A stretch of 64,000 nucleotides of DNA, from contig NZ_JAKLTO010000001.1 of assembly GCF_022012335.1 (NCBI RefSeq), positions 372,001 through 436,000 of the forward strand, given 5' to 3'. The notes under the pieces are model-generated. The model saw only the letters and a list, made by a program, of their open reading frames with translations, did no database searches and was not told the origin of the DNA. Source of the stretch: Flavobacterium sp. SM15. Its GTDB lineage: Bacteria > Bacteroidota > Bacteroidia > Flavobacteriales > Flavobacteriaceae. Of this stretch, positions 28,327-37,030 are shown in pieces. Both the position numbers and the translations under genes were made by a program. Each line of letters opens with the position of its first letter. Positions within the stretch are counted from its first letter, which is position 1.

Positions 28327-30387
28327 ATGATACAAAATCCAAAACGTTATACGATTACCGCCGCATTACCTTATACCAACGGTCCTATCCACATTGGACA
28401 TTTGGCCGGTGTTTATGTGCCTTCCGATATTTACAGTCGTTTTCTTCGTCTTCAAGGAAAAGACGTGGCTTTTATCTGTGGAAGTGACGAACATGGAGTT
28501 GCTATTTCTATGAAAGCCAAAAAAGAAGGAATTACACCTCAAGAGGTAATCGACAAATACGACGGAATTATTCGTAAATCGTTCGAAGATTTTGGAATTT
28601 CATTTGACAATTATTCGAGAACCTCGGCGGAAATTCATCATAAAACCGCTTCGGAATTCTTCAGAAAATTATACGATGAAGGTAAATTCATCGAAGAAGT
28701 AACCGAACAATTGTACGACGAAAAAGCCGATCAGTTTTTAGCTGACCGTTTCGTAACGGGAACCTGTCCAAAATGTGGTAACGAAGAAGCGTATGGTGAT
28801 CAGTGTGAAAGATGCGGATCGTCTTTAAACGCAACGGACCTTATCAACCCAAAATCGACCATCACCGGAACCAAACCCATTTTAAAATCAACCAAACACT
28901 GGTTTTTACCTTTAGACCAATACGATGCTTTTTTGCGCGAGTGGATTTTAGAAGGTCATAAAAACGACTGGAAACCCAATGTTTACGGACAGGTAAAATC
29001 TTGGTTGGAAGACGGTTTGCGTCCAAGAGCCGTAACCCGAGATTTAGACTGGGGAATTGACGTTCCCGTTGAAGGAGCAGAGGGCAAAAAATTATACGTA
29101 TGGTTCGATGCACCGATTGGATATATTTCCTCTACTAAAGAATGGGCAGCACGCGAAGGTAAAGATTGGGAGCCTTATTGGAAATCAGAAGATACCAAAC
29201 TAGTACACTTTATCGGAAAAGACAACATCGTATTCCACTGTGTAATTTTCCCTGCAATGCTAAAAGCGGAAGGCTCATATATTTTACCGGATAATGTCCC
29301 GGCCAACGAATTCTTAAATTTAGAAGGCAACAAATTGTCCACTTCTAAAAACTGGGCGGTTTGGTTGCACGAATACTTATTGGATTTCCCTGAAAAACAA
29401 GACGTTTTGCGTTATGCTTTAACGGCGAACGCTCCGGAAACCAAAGACAACGATTTCACCTGGAAAGATTTTCAGGCGCGCAACAACAACGAATTGGTGG
29501 CCATCTTCGGAAACTTCATCAACCGTGTAGTGGTGCTTACCAATAAATATTACAACGGAATCATTCCTGAACCAAATGAATTGACACAAATCGACGAACA
29601 AACACTGACAGAACTCAAAGCCTATCCATCTGTGATTGCTTCTTCTGTAGAACGTTACCGATTCCGTGAAGCACTAGGCGAATTAATGAACGTAGCCCGT
29701 TTAGGAAACAAATATTTAGCCGACGAAGAACCTTGGAAAATCGTAAAAGAGGATCCGGCGCGTGTGCAGACTCAAATGTATGTGGCCTTACAGATTGCTG
29801 CTGCACTTAGTGTTTTGGCCGAACCCTTTTTACCGTTCACGGCTAACAAACTGAAAAACATGCTGAAATTGAACAACGGTTTCAATTGGAACGAGATCAG
29901 CAGCAAATCGGATTTGATTCCAGCCGGTCACCAAATTGGAGAAGCCGAACTATTATTCGCAAAAATAGAAGACGAAGAAATTCAAAAACAAATAGATAAA
30001 TTAGAAGCAACCAAAGTAGCCAACAAAGCAGAAAACGCTAAAGCAGAACCGCAAAAAGACATTATCGCTTTTGAGGATTTTGCCAAAGTGGATTTGCGTA
30101 TCGGAACCATTATCGAAGCCGAAAAAATGCCGAAAGCCAACAAACTTTTAGTATTGAAAGTGGATACGGGAATCGACGTTCGCACCATCGTTTCAGGAAT
30201 TGCAGAGCATTTCACCCCGGAAGAAGTGATCGGAAAACGCGTAACGGTTTTGGTAAATTTAGCACCAAGAGCTTTACGCGGTGTGGAAAGCGAAGGAATG
30301 CTGCTACTCACCAATACCGCCGAGGGCAAGCTGGTTTTTGTAAACCCGGATGCCGAAGGTGTAATCAACGGAGCAATGATAAGTTAA
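28327..30387 (+). CDS. metG: methionyl-tRNA synthetase with C-terminal tRNA-binding domain
   Basis: A 686-residue class I synthetase charging tRNA(Met). The HIGH motif is HIGH in [15 protein letters not shown] (near residue 20). The zinc knuckle [18 protein letters not shown] is of the two-CxxC type, and the KMSKS loop is the variant KLSTS. The last 110 residues are an EMAP/Trbp111-like OB fold ([21 protein letters not shown]) for tRNA binding and dimerisation. It ends at a terminator that almost touches the next gene. Confidence 0.96.
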   Translation: MIQNPKRYTITAALPYTNGPIHIGHLAGVYVPSDIYSRFLRLQGKDVAFICGSDEHGVAISMKAKKEGITPQEVIDKYDGIIRKSFEDFGISFDNYSRTSAEIHHKTASEFFRKLYDEGKFIEEVTEQLYDEKADQFLADRFVTGTCPKCGNEEAYGDQCERCGSSLNATDLINPKSTITGTKPILKSTKHWFLPLDQYDAFLREWILEGHKNDWKPNVYGQVKSWLEDGLRPRAVTRDLDWGIDVPVEGAEGKKLYVWFDAPIGYISSTKEWAAREGKDWEPYWKSEDTKLVHFIGKDNIVFHCVIFPAMLKAEGSYILPDNVPANEFLNLEGNKLSTSKNWAVWLHEYLLDFPEKQDVLRYALTANAPETKDNDFTWKDFQARNNNELVAIFGNFINRVVVLTNKYYNGIIPEPNELTQIDEQTLTELKAYPSVIASSVERYRFREALGELMNVARLGNKYLADEEPWKIVKEDPARVQTQMYVALQIAAALSVLAEPFLPFTANKLKNMLKLNNGFNWNEISSKSDLIPAGHQIGEAELLFAKIEDEEIQKQIDKLEATKVANKAENAKAEPQKDIIAFEDFAKVDLRIGTIIEAEKMPKANKLLVLKVDTGIDVRTIVSGIAEHFTPEEVIGKRVTVLVNLAPRALRGVESEGMLLLTNTAEGKLVFVNPDAEGVINGAMIS

Positions 30388-30397
30388 ATACAAACCC

Positions 30398-30429
30398 AAC
30401 CCTTTTAGTAAATGCTGAAAGGGTTTTTT
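30398..30429 (+). terminator. terminator after metG
   Basis: AACCCTTT, a 12-base loop, AAAGGGTT and T residues. Its tail ends 14 bases before the HAD-family start. Confidence 0.75.
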
Positions 30430-30442
30430 GATACTGAAAATT

Positions 30443-31132
30443 ATGGATTTAAAAGTAATAGCCTTCGATGCGGACGATACCTTGTTCATTAACGAGCCGT
30501 ATTTCGAGGAAACCGAAAATAAATTCTGCGGAATGATGAGCAATTACCTCTCCGCACAAAGTTTATCGCAGGAATTGCTAAAAACACAAGTGGACAATTT
30601 ACCTTTGTACGGTTACGGCATCAAAGGATACGTGCTTTCGATGATTGAAACCGCAATCAAAGTATCCGACGGCACCATCAGTTCCAAAGGAATCAAGAAG
30701 ATTACCGATTTAGGCAAAGAACTCATTCAAAAACCTATTGAACTACTTGATGGTGTTGAAGAAACCCTACAAGCCCTGCAGGGCAAATACAAATTAGTAG
30801 TGGCCACAAAAGGCGACTTGAAAGACCAACAACGCAAACTGCACGATTCCGGTTTAGGGCATTATTTCCACCATATCGAAGTGATGGCCGACAAACAGGA
30901 AGTAAATTACGAAAAACTCTTGGGCCGCTTGGACATTCAGCCGGAAGAATTTTTCATGATTGGGAATTCCTTAAAATCCGATGTGTTGCCAGTTTTGAAT
31001 ATTGGCGGCTACGCGGTTCATGTTCCGTTTCACACCACTTGGGCTCATGAGCGTATTGACCACGAAATCGTCCACCCAAATTTTTATGCCACTGAAAAAA
31101 TTACCGACGTTTTACCCATTCTTTTACAATGA
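30443..31132 (+). CDS. HAD-family phosphatase
   Basis: A 229-residue haloacid-dehalogenase-fold hydrolase. Motif I is FDADDTLF with nucleophile D9 and acid D11; motif II is VVATKGD, motif III a lysine region, and motif IV is MIGNSLKSDV. I use the ATG at 30443; the upstream TTG would add only MILKI. The substrate is unknown. It overlaps the acyltransferase gene by four bases (ATGA), so the two are translationally coupled. Confidence 0.85.
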   Translation: MDLKVIAFDADDTLFINEPYFEETENKFCGMMSNYLSAQSLSQELLKTQVDNLPLYGYGIKGYVLSMIETAIKVSDGTISSKGIKKITDLGKELIQKPIELLDGVEETLQALQGKYKLVVATKGDLKDQQRKLHDSGLGHYFHHIEVMADKQEVNYEKLLGRLDIQPEEFFMIGNSLKSDVLPVLNIGGYAVHVPFHTTWAHERIDHEIVHPNFYATEKITDVLPILLQ

Positions 31133-31758
31133 AGCAAAAGTTAGACCTTACTACCTGGAACCGCAAAACCCATTTCGAATTCTTTAGTAAATTCGATGAG
31201 CCTTTCTACGGCCTAACTTTTACCGTAGATTGTACCAAAGCCTACGAAACTGCCAAAGAAAAAGGTATTTCATTCTTCATTTATTACCTTTACAAAACTT
31301 TGGCAGCAGTAAATGAAATCGAAAACTTCCGTTACCGAATTGTTGACGGTGAGGTATTTGTGTATGACAAGGTTAATGTTTCGGCTACCATAATGAGAGA
31401 GGATACCACTTTTGGTTTTTCTTTTATGGAATTTTTCCCTGATTTTGAAGAATTCAACAAAAAAACCCTTCAGGAAATCAAGCGCATTCAAAATACGGAA
31501 GGCCTTTTAACCCGTGATTTCAGCGGAGAGTACAATCTGATTCATTTCTCCTCGATTCCGTGGGTAGACTTCACCTCGGTTTCCCATGCGCGAAGTTTTA
31601 CCTTTGCGGATAGTTGTCCTAAAATATCGTTTGGAAAAATGACCCAAACAAACGGTAAAAAATCCATGCCAATGTCTGTACATGTGCACCACGGTTTGGT
31701 AGACGGTTATCATGTCGGTCTGTTTGCGGAAACTTTTCAAAAACTTATGGATTTGTAA
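31129..31758 (+). CDS. chloramphenicol acetyltransferase-like acyltransferase
   Basis: A 209-residue protein of the CAT family. The catalytic signature HHGLVDG is at 187-193, with H188 as the expected general base and D192 structural. Other CAT-fold landmarks include TFTVDCTKAYETAK and FSSIPWVDFTSVSHA. Chromosomal CAT-like proteins in this phylum often have no role in chloramphenicol resistance, so the acceptor is not clear. It is flanked without gaps by a phosphatase and a deacetylase-like gene, which points to small-molecule acylation. Confidence 0.85.
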   Translation: MKQKLDLTTWNRKTHFEFFSKFDEPFYGLTFTVDCTKAYETAKEKGISFFIYYLYKTLAAVNEIENFRYRIVDGEVFVYDKVNVSATIMREDTTFGFSFMEFFPDFEEFNKKTLQEIKRIQNTEGLLTRDFSGEYNLIHFSSIPWVDFTSVSHARSFTFADSCPKISFGKMTQTNGKKSMPMSVHVHHGLVDGYHVGLFAETFQKLMDL

Positions 31759-32661
31759 ATGTTCCCGATTGCCTATCACCCAATTTACAAGCATCCGTTA
31801 CCAGAGGACCATCGCTTTCCGATGATCAAATATGAACTGTTACCCCAACAACTTTTATATGAAGGGATTGTAAGTAACGGCGCTTTTTTTGAACCAGATT
31901 TACCAGACTTGCAACATATTTTATCCATTCACAAGAAAGAATATGTTGAAGATTTGCTCAATCTTACTTTGGATGCTCGAGCCGTTCGAAAAATCGGGTT
32001 TCCGCTATCCGCTGAATTGGTGGAACGCGAGTTACGATTGGCTCAGGGTACTATTTTAGGAGCTGAAAGAGCACTGCAAACCGGCATCGCTTTTAACATC
32101 GCCGGAGGAACACACCATGCCTATTCTGACCATGGGGAAGCTTTTTGCCTTTTGAACGATCAGGCGATTGCCGCACAATATTTACTGGACAAAAAACTCT
32201 CAAAAAAGATTCTGATTGTCGATTTGGATGTACATCAAGGCAACGGTACGGCTGAAATTTTCCAAAAAAACAAAAAGGTTTTCACCTTTTCCATGCATGG
32301 CAAATCCAATTATCCGTTTAAAAAAGAAAAATCGGATCTGGACATTGAGCTTCACGATAACACGGAAGATGCTAAATTCTTAGAACTACTCCAAAATACG
32401 TTACCCTATCTTATCGAAACACAAAAACCAGACTTTATCTTTTACCTGAGCGGAGTTGATATTTTAGCTTCCGATAAATTAGGAAAACTTGGATGCACCT
32501 TAAACGGATGTAAAAAACGTGATGAAATCGTATTGTCTCTATGTCACAAATACGAAATTCCAGTTCAGGTAAGCATGGGAGGAGGTTATTCTACCGAGAT
32601 CAAAACCATTATTGAAGCACATACCAATACCTACCGAACAGCAGCAAACCTTTATTATTAA
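31759..32661 (+). CDS. histone deacetylase/AcuC-like zinc amidohydrolase
   Basis: A 300-residue zinc deacetylase of the arginase/deacetylase fold. Active-site histidines are H119-H120 (GGTHHAYSDHGEAFC). Zinc ligands are D157 and H159 (VDLDVHQGNGTAE) and D234 (SGVDILASDKLG). Such bacterial proteins remove acetyl groups from polyamines, acetylated proteins or other amides. It begins directly at the end of the CAT-like gene and ends at a strong terminator, so the three-gene unit contains both an acyl-transfer and an acyl-removal enzyme. Confidence 0.9.
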   Translation: MFPIAYHPIYKHPLPEDHRFPMIKYELLPQQLLYEGIVSNGAFFEPDLPDLQHILSIHKKEYVEDLLNLTLDARAVRKIGFPLSAELVERELRLAQGTILGAERALQTGIAFNIAGGTHHAYSDHGEAFCLLNDQAIAAQYLLDKKLSKKILIVDLDVHQGNGTAEIFQKNKKVFTFSMHGKSNYPFKKEKSDLDIELHDNTEDAKFLELLQNTLPYLIETQKPDFIFYLSGVDILASDKLGKLGCTLNGCKKRDEIVLSLCHKYEIPVQVSMGGGYSTEIKTIIEAHTNTYRTAANLYY

Positions 32662-32664
32662 AAT

Positions 32665-32691
32665 AAAACCACCGAGAATCTCGGTGGTTTT
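32665..32691. terminator. bidirectional terminator at the convergent deacetylase/HRDC junction
   Basis: AAAACCACCGAG, a three-base loop, CTCGGTGGTTTT: a 12-base perfect stem usable on both strands. Confidence 0.88.
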
Positions 32692-32699
32692 CCCCCAAC

Positions 32700-33152
32700 T
32701 TAAACGGCGTTCAATAAAGCAATAATGTCCGCGCCTAATTTTTCGGTTTTCACACTTCCAAAACCTTTTATTTCTTTTAGTTCATCAATAGTTTTAGGCA
32801 AGTAAAAAGCAATATTTACCAGCTCTGAATTGGTGCAAACGTAATATCTTGGCACTTTCAACGACTCTGCCTTGTCTGCCCGCCATTCTTTCAAACATTC
32901 CAAAACGTAAGAGCTCCCGGGGCTTAAATCCGATTCCTCTATGTTTGGCTTTTTATCAATCTTGGATTCCTTTTTTGGTTTTTCTTTGAGCTCATAATGA
33001 ACCAACACCGACCAATATCCGCCTTGTTCCAACTCTACAAAATGCGTTGCAGATTTTACAAACTTTACAGTTTCAAGAAAGTCATTTATCTTTTTCTGAT
33101 CCGACTCCAGTTCTTGCGCGATAAGCCGAACGGCAAAGACTTCAATATACAT
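32700..33152 (-). CDS. HRDC-domain protein
   Basis: A 150-residue protein. The first 60 residues form an alpha/beta region (MYIEVFAVRLIAQELESDQKKI, then GYWSVLVHYE), followed by a lysine-rich linker. From about residue 80 there is an HRDC domain (VLECLKEWRADKAESLKVP, then LPKTIDELKEIKGFGSVKTEKLG), the nucleic-acid-binding module of RecQ and RNase D. There is no helicase or nuclease domain. It follows ssb by six bases, suggesting a joint role at single-stranded DNA. Confidence 0.82.
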   Translation of the reverse strand: MYIEVFAVRLIAQELESDQKKINDFLETVKFVKSATHFVELEQGGYWSVLVHYELKEKPKKESKIDKKPNIEESDLSPGSSYVLECLKEWRADKAESLKVPRYYVCTNSELVNIAFYLPKTIDELKEIKGFGSVKTEKLGADIIALLNAV

Positions 33153-33158
33153 AACCGC

Positions 33159-33485
33159 TTATTTTCCTCCTAAAAGCAACACTTCATTGGCTACCACTTC
33201 GGTAACGTATTTTTTATTTCCGTCTTTGTCATCGTAGCTGCGATGGGTAAGTTTTCCTTCAACAGCAATCTCTTTTCCTTTTTCAACGAATTTTTCCACA
33301 ATTTCTGCCGTTTTTCCCCAGGCAGTCACTTTATGCCATTCGGTTTGCTCTACCTTATCTCCTTTTTCGTTATAATAAAAATCATGGGTCGCTAGTGTGA
33401 AGTTGGCAACTTTTCGTTCTCCGTTAATGATTTTTACTTCCGGTTCCTGACCCACATTCCCGATTAATTGTACTTTGTTTCTCAT
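33159..33485 (-). CDS. ssb: single-stranded DNA-binding protein, short form
   Basis: A 108-residue OB-fold protein matching the SSB core (MRNKVQLIGNVGQEPEVK, VEQTEWHKVTAWGKTAEIVEKFV, KEIAVEGKLTHRSY). It ends right after the fold at LLLGGK and lacks the flexible linker and acidic DDDIPF-like tail that recruits partner proteins. It is therefore probably a secondary SSB, with the essential full-length copy elsewhere. It is operonic with the HRDC gene. Confidence 0.9.
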   Translation of the reverse strand: MRNKVQLIGNVGQEPEVKIINGERKVANFTLATHDFYYNEKGDKVEQTEWHKVTAWGKTAEIVEKFVEKGKEIAVEGKLTHRSYDDKDGNKKYVTEVVANEVLLLGGK

Positions 33486-33590
33486 GGCGTTTAAAATTAA
33501 AATTTGCGTAAATAAAATTGGTTATACTCGAAAATTTGATTCCGACCCTGCAAAGATGAACAGACCTTCAAAAGTTAATCGGTACTTAGT

Positions 33591-33630
33591 CGTTTACTTT
33601 CGATTGTACTCGTTTGTTGTCGTTTGTTTT
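33591..33630. repeat. four tandem 10-bp repeats upstream of the M1-like peptidase gene
   Basis: CGTTTACTTT, CGATTGTACT, CGTTTGTTGT and CGTTTGTTTT follow one another without gaps, giving a period of one helical turn. They end 12 bases before the predicted -7 box. Confidence 0.6.
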
Positions 33631-33650
33631 CAGGAATTTTCCTATATTTG
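33623..33650 (+). promoter_or_regulatory. predicted promoter of the M1-like peptidase gene
   Basis: TTTG (33623-33626), 16 bases, then TATATTTG (33643-33650), 43 bases before the ATG. The -33 element lies inside the last 10-bp repeat. Confidence 0.5.
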
Positions 33651-33693
33651 AAACTTGTAAGAAATTATTAACACAATCTTTCCGAATCAAATC

Positions 33694-35103
33694 ATGAAAT
33701 CATTTCATAAGTTAGAGTTACTTTTCCTGTTATTGGTGTTTTCAGCAAACGTCTTTTCCCAAGAAAACGCACCTCATATTAAAGGAAAAGTAAAAATTTC
33801 CATAAAAGAAGGCACTTTTGATTGCGATCTGACTTTAAGCAACATCCCAAGAGTAGAAGATTATGTAATACGATTGAACTCCGGGATGAATTTACTGCAT
33901 ATCCGAAGCAAAAAACCAAATGATTTTGTGCTTGGCTATGATAGATCCGACAAAGATTCCACCTCAACAGGAGAATCGTTAGCTTATTATTTTCCGGGTA
34001 ATAGTGGCAAAGGCAAATTTCTTCCGCAAGAATTACAATTTAGATACGTCGGTAAATTTCCAATTGCCAATGACACCCTACAAAATTATTCAAAGGCAGA
34101 CTGGAAAGGAAACATTGCCTTTAACGGAATGTCTGTGAGAAGTGACGGTACTCAAAGTGCCTGGTACCCTATTTTGTACGATGCCAAAAAAGATGTGGCT
34201 TATAACAAAGTAGTATACGACATCGAATTGACCTGTAGTGATTGCTCAACTTTATACCTAAACGGAAACAAACCCATTAGTGCTACCTCAGCGAACCTAA
34301 AAAGCGCTGAACCACAAGAAATGGCCCTGTTTTGCGGGAATTTCAATGTTACAGAGGATGGAAATATTGCGATTTTAAATCCTACATTTTCTCAAAAGGA
34401 AATACAGGAATTTTCAAATTTGGTAGCGACGTATAAAAAGTATTACGAACAGAAAACAGCTATAAAATTCAACCAAACTCCAGTATTTGTAAATACAACT
34501 CCAACTTCGATAAAAAACGCCTGGCTTTTTGTCTCCTATCCTACCATTATGGGAATTGGTTATGGTAAAAATGGTTTAGGAGGGCTTTTCGAAAAAGAAA
34601 GCCAGAAGTTCTACAAACCTATGATCGCTCATGAATTGGGTCATTATTACTTTGGAACCTTTAAGGTGTTTAATTCGGAATTGGGTGATATGATCTCGGA
34701 AGGGTTTACCGAATACATGGCACTAAAACTAACCGAAGATCTACAAGACATCTCCACTTACAACAAGATGTTAACTGAAAAATTCAACAGTTTAAAAGAA
34801 TTCAAACCAACACCAGTTGCCGCTGTTAAATCGATAAACGACATAAGCGACAGACAAACTTATGTGTATGACTATGCTCCTATACTTTTTACAGCCATTG
34901 AAAAAGAAATTGGGAAAAAGAAAATGTGGCAATGGATGAAAACGCTATTGGAGAAGAAAACAGCGTTCACCAACTATGAGTTTTTACTTTCAGCACTAAA
35001 AGACACTCTCAAAGACGACAAAAAACTAGAATTAATTAAAAACCAATACCTTACAAGTGAAAATGCAGCCGAAAATGCCATTAAAAAAATAAATGAAAAA
35101 TAA
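33694..35103 (+). CDS. secreted M1-like gluzincin peptidase
   Basis: A 469-residue exported protein with a signal peptide (about 1-22, ending NVFSQ). The zinc site is HELGH at 313-317 and E336 exactly 18 residues later (MISEGFTEYMAL), the HEXXH-X18-E pattern of M1 aminopeptidases. The usual GAMEN exopeptidase motif is not evident; GIGYGKNGLGG occupies that area, so specificity may differ. It carries a CSDCSTLY cysteine pair near residue 180. It is monocistronic behind a promoter with phased repeats. Confidence 0.8.
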   Translation: MKSFHKLELLFLLLVFSANVFSQENAPHIKGKVKISIKEGTFDCDLTLSNIPRVEDYVIRLNSGMNLLHIRSKKPNDFVLGYDRSDKDSTSTGESLAYYFPGNSGKGKFLPQELQFRYVGKFPIANDTLQNYSKADWKGNIAFNGMSVRSDGTQSAWYPILYDAKKDVAYNKVVYDIELTCSDCSTLYLNGNKPISATSANLKSAEPQEMALFCGNFNVTEDGNIAILNPTFSQKEIQEFSNLVATYKKYYEQKTAIKFNQTPVFVNTTPTSIKNAWLFVSYPTIMGIGYGKNGLGGLFEKESQKFYKPMIAHELGHYYFGTFKVFNSELGDMISEGFTEYMALKLTEDLQDISTYNKMLTEKFNSLKEFKPTPVAAVKSINDISDRQTYVYDYAPILFTAIEKEIGKKKMWQWMKTLLEKKTAFTNYEFLLSALKDTLKDDKKLELIKNQYLTSENAAENAIKKINEK

Positions 35104-35304
35104 ATTCACCAGTGAAACAATTCCTTAAATTTACTGTAACTTTTACCGAATCATCAGAAGTTTACAAACACAAAAGACCCTAACCAACCAGCCCTGGTTG
35201 CAGTGAAAATCCTTTTACAACGTAAAAAATTGCAACGAAAAACAGGAACAGGGCTTCCTGATAAAAACCGAGCCATTCGCTCCAAAAATTAAAATTTAAA
35301 AGCC

Positions 35305-35853
35305 ATGAAACACCATGTAGAGCTTGAACACTTAAAATTCCCCATCGGACGTTTTAGCTGTCCGTTAGAAATCGATTCCGAACATTTAGAACAATGGAAA
35401 GCAACCATCAGAAACTTTCCGCAACAGCTTCAAGAGATAACCAAAAACCTTACTGTTGAGAATTTGAACTGGAAGTACCGCCCTGAAGGATGGACAGTAA
35501 AACAAGTTGTGCACCATTTGGCAGACAGTCATATCAATGCGATAATCCGATTAAAGCTTTCCCTAACCGAAGATGCTCCGGTAATTCGCCCTTATGAAGA
35601 AGCACTTTGGGCCGAACTAAACGACGGATTGAACAACGATGTAAGCGCTTCCCTAAAAATAATTGAAGGGGTACACCAGCGTTGGTTCCAACTTTTAGAT
35701 TCGCTGAACGAAAAAGACTGGAACCGTATGTATTTTCATCCGCAGCACCAGCGTTTGTTTTCCGTAAAGGAAGGTTTGGGCATTTACCATTGGCATTGCA
35801 AACATCATTTGGCACATATTCATCAGGCGTTGCAATACAAAGGGGAATTCTAA
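35305..35853 (+). CDS. YfiT/BstA-like metal-dependent transferase (DinB fold)
   Basis: A 182-residue four-helix-bundle protein of the YfiT family. The metal-binding histidines are H71 in VVHHLADSH and H167/H171 in WHCKHHLAHI. The Bacillus homologue was first called a metal-dependent hydrolase and later linked to bacillithiol transfer; whether this organism makes bacillithiol cannot be seen here, though a bacilliredoxin gene is present at 49992. It starts a five-gene run in which the next gene follows nine bases later. Confidence 0.85.
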   Translation: MKHHVELEHLKFPIGRFSCPLEIDSEHLEQWKATIRNFPQQLQEITKNLTVENLNWKYRPEGWTVKQVVHHLADSHINAIIRLKLSLTEDAPVIRPYEEALWAELNDGLNNDVSASLKIIEGVHQRWFQLLDSLNEKDWNRMYFHPQHQRLFSVKEGLGIYHWHCKHHLAHIHQALQYKGEF

Positions 35854-35862
35854 ACTGATTTT

Positions 35863-36210
35863 ATGAAAACGTGTTTGGAATGCGATGAGAAAATCATCGG
35901 GCGGGAAGATAAAAAATTCTGTAGTGACGGCTGTCGAAATACCCATAACAACAAGAAAACCAGAGACAGTACTAATTTAATGCGCAACATCAACAATAAA
36001 TTGCGAAAAAATTACCGAATTTTGTGCGAGCTCAATACGGAAGAAAAAACAAAAATCCCAACCAAAAAAATAAAGGAAAAAGGATTTGATTTTGAGTATT
36101 TTACCTCAATACATCAAACTAAAAACGGCAATACTTACTATTTTCTGTACGATCAAGGCTATCGGTATATTGAAAATAATGGAGTACTCTTGGTAAAAAG
36201 AACCCAATAG
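35863..36210 (+). CDS. small zinc-ribbon protein
   Basis: A 115-residue protein with an N-terminal treble-clef-like zinc site: C4, C7, C20 and C24 (MKTCLECDEK, FCSDGCRNTHN). The rest is basic, lysine- and asparagine-rich, followed by a short beta-rich end. I know similar uncharacterised proteins in Flavobacteria but no function; nucleic acid binding is plausible from the charge. It lies three bases before the SDR-like gene. Confidence 0.7.
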   Translation: MKTCLECDEKIIGREDKKFCSDGCRNTHNNKKTRDSTNLMRNINNKLRKNYRILCELNTEEKTKIPTKKIKEKGFDFEYFTSIHQTKNGNTYYFLYDQGYRYIENNGVLLVKRTQ

Positions 36211-36213
36211 AAA

Positions 36214-37029
36214 ATGAACAAAAAAAAGGAAACCATTTCAATTTTAGGCTGCGGCTGGCTGGGTTTACCCTTATCGGAAGCATTGATTCGTGATGGATTT
36301 TCCGTAAAAGGATCGACTACTTCTTCCGAAAAAATGCAATTGTTGAAAACCAAAAACATTCAACCTTTTTTAATTGAACTTTCAGAATCTAAAATTCAGG
36401 GTGACATTGACCTTTTTTTAAAGGATGCTAGCCTTCTTATTATTGATATTCCGCCGAAATTGCGCAGTGTTATCTCAGAAAATTTTGTTCAAAAGATAAA
36501 AAACCTGATTCCGTTTATTACAGAATCTTCCGTTGAAAAAGTACTTTTTGTAAGCTCCACTTCGGTTTATGCCGATCAAAACAAGACCATTACCGAGGCG
36601 ACGCTTCCCAATCCCGACACGGAAAGCGGAAAACAACTTTGGGAGGTTGAACAGCTTTTGCAAAACAACCCGAATTTTAAAACTACAATTGTGCGCTTCG
36701 GTGGTTTATTGGGCGAAGAACGCCATCCAATCAAACAACTGGCCGGTAAAGAAAATCTTGAAAACCCGGATGCCCCCATCAACATGATTCATCAGAAAGA
36801 CTGCATAGGAATCCTTCAGGCCATTATTGAAAAACAAGCCTGGAATGAGCAATTTAATGCGGTAGCGCCTTTTCATCCCACCCGAAAAGAATTTTACCAA
36901 AGAAAAGCTCAGGAATTGAATTTGCCTTTACCTACCTTTGTTTCAGAAAAACCGTCTTTAGGAAAACTGATTTCAAGCGAAAAAACTGAAACGGTTTTAA
37001 ACTATACCTTCCGAAAAAAAGAACTTTAA
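36214..37029 (+). CDS. NAD(P)-dependent epimerase/SDR family protein (YeeZ-like)
   Basis: A 271-residue extended SDR-like protein. The Rossmann dinucleotide motif is ILGCGWLGLPLSEAL (residues 8-22). It then has VLFVSSTSVYAD and ends with a C-terminal substrate region. It resembles YeeZ-type proteins more than classical nucleotide-sugar epimerases; the catalytic YxxxK is not clear (SVYAD is followed by no spaced lysine). The substrate is unknown. It sits in an operon between the zinc-ribbon and EamA genes. Confidence 0.8.
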   Translation: MNKKKETISILGCGWLGLPLSEALIRDGFSVKGSTTSSEKMQLLKTKNIQPFLIELSESKIQGDIDLFLKDASLLIIDIPPKLRSVISENFVQKIKNLIPFITESSVEKVLFVSSTSVYADQNKTITEATLPNPDTESGKQLWEVEQLLQNNPNFKTTIVRFGGLLGEERHPIKQLAGKENLENPDAPINMIHQKDCIGILQAIIEKQAWNEQFNAVAPFHPTRKEFYQRKAQELNLPLPTFVSEKPSLGKLISSEKTETVLNYTFRKKEL

Positions 37030-37030
37030 C

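Noticed and set aside
31129..31758. Chloramphenicol resistance gene
   Set aside because: The CAT fold is clear, but the gene lies in a stable metabolic operon with no mobile element, so a resistance role is not supported.
35203..35292. GTG-started 29-codon basic ORF upstream of the YfiT-like gene
   Set aside because: Too short, no recognisable pattern and a GTG start; it could be chance. Conservation in relatives would be needed.
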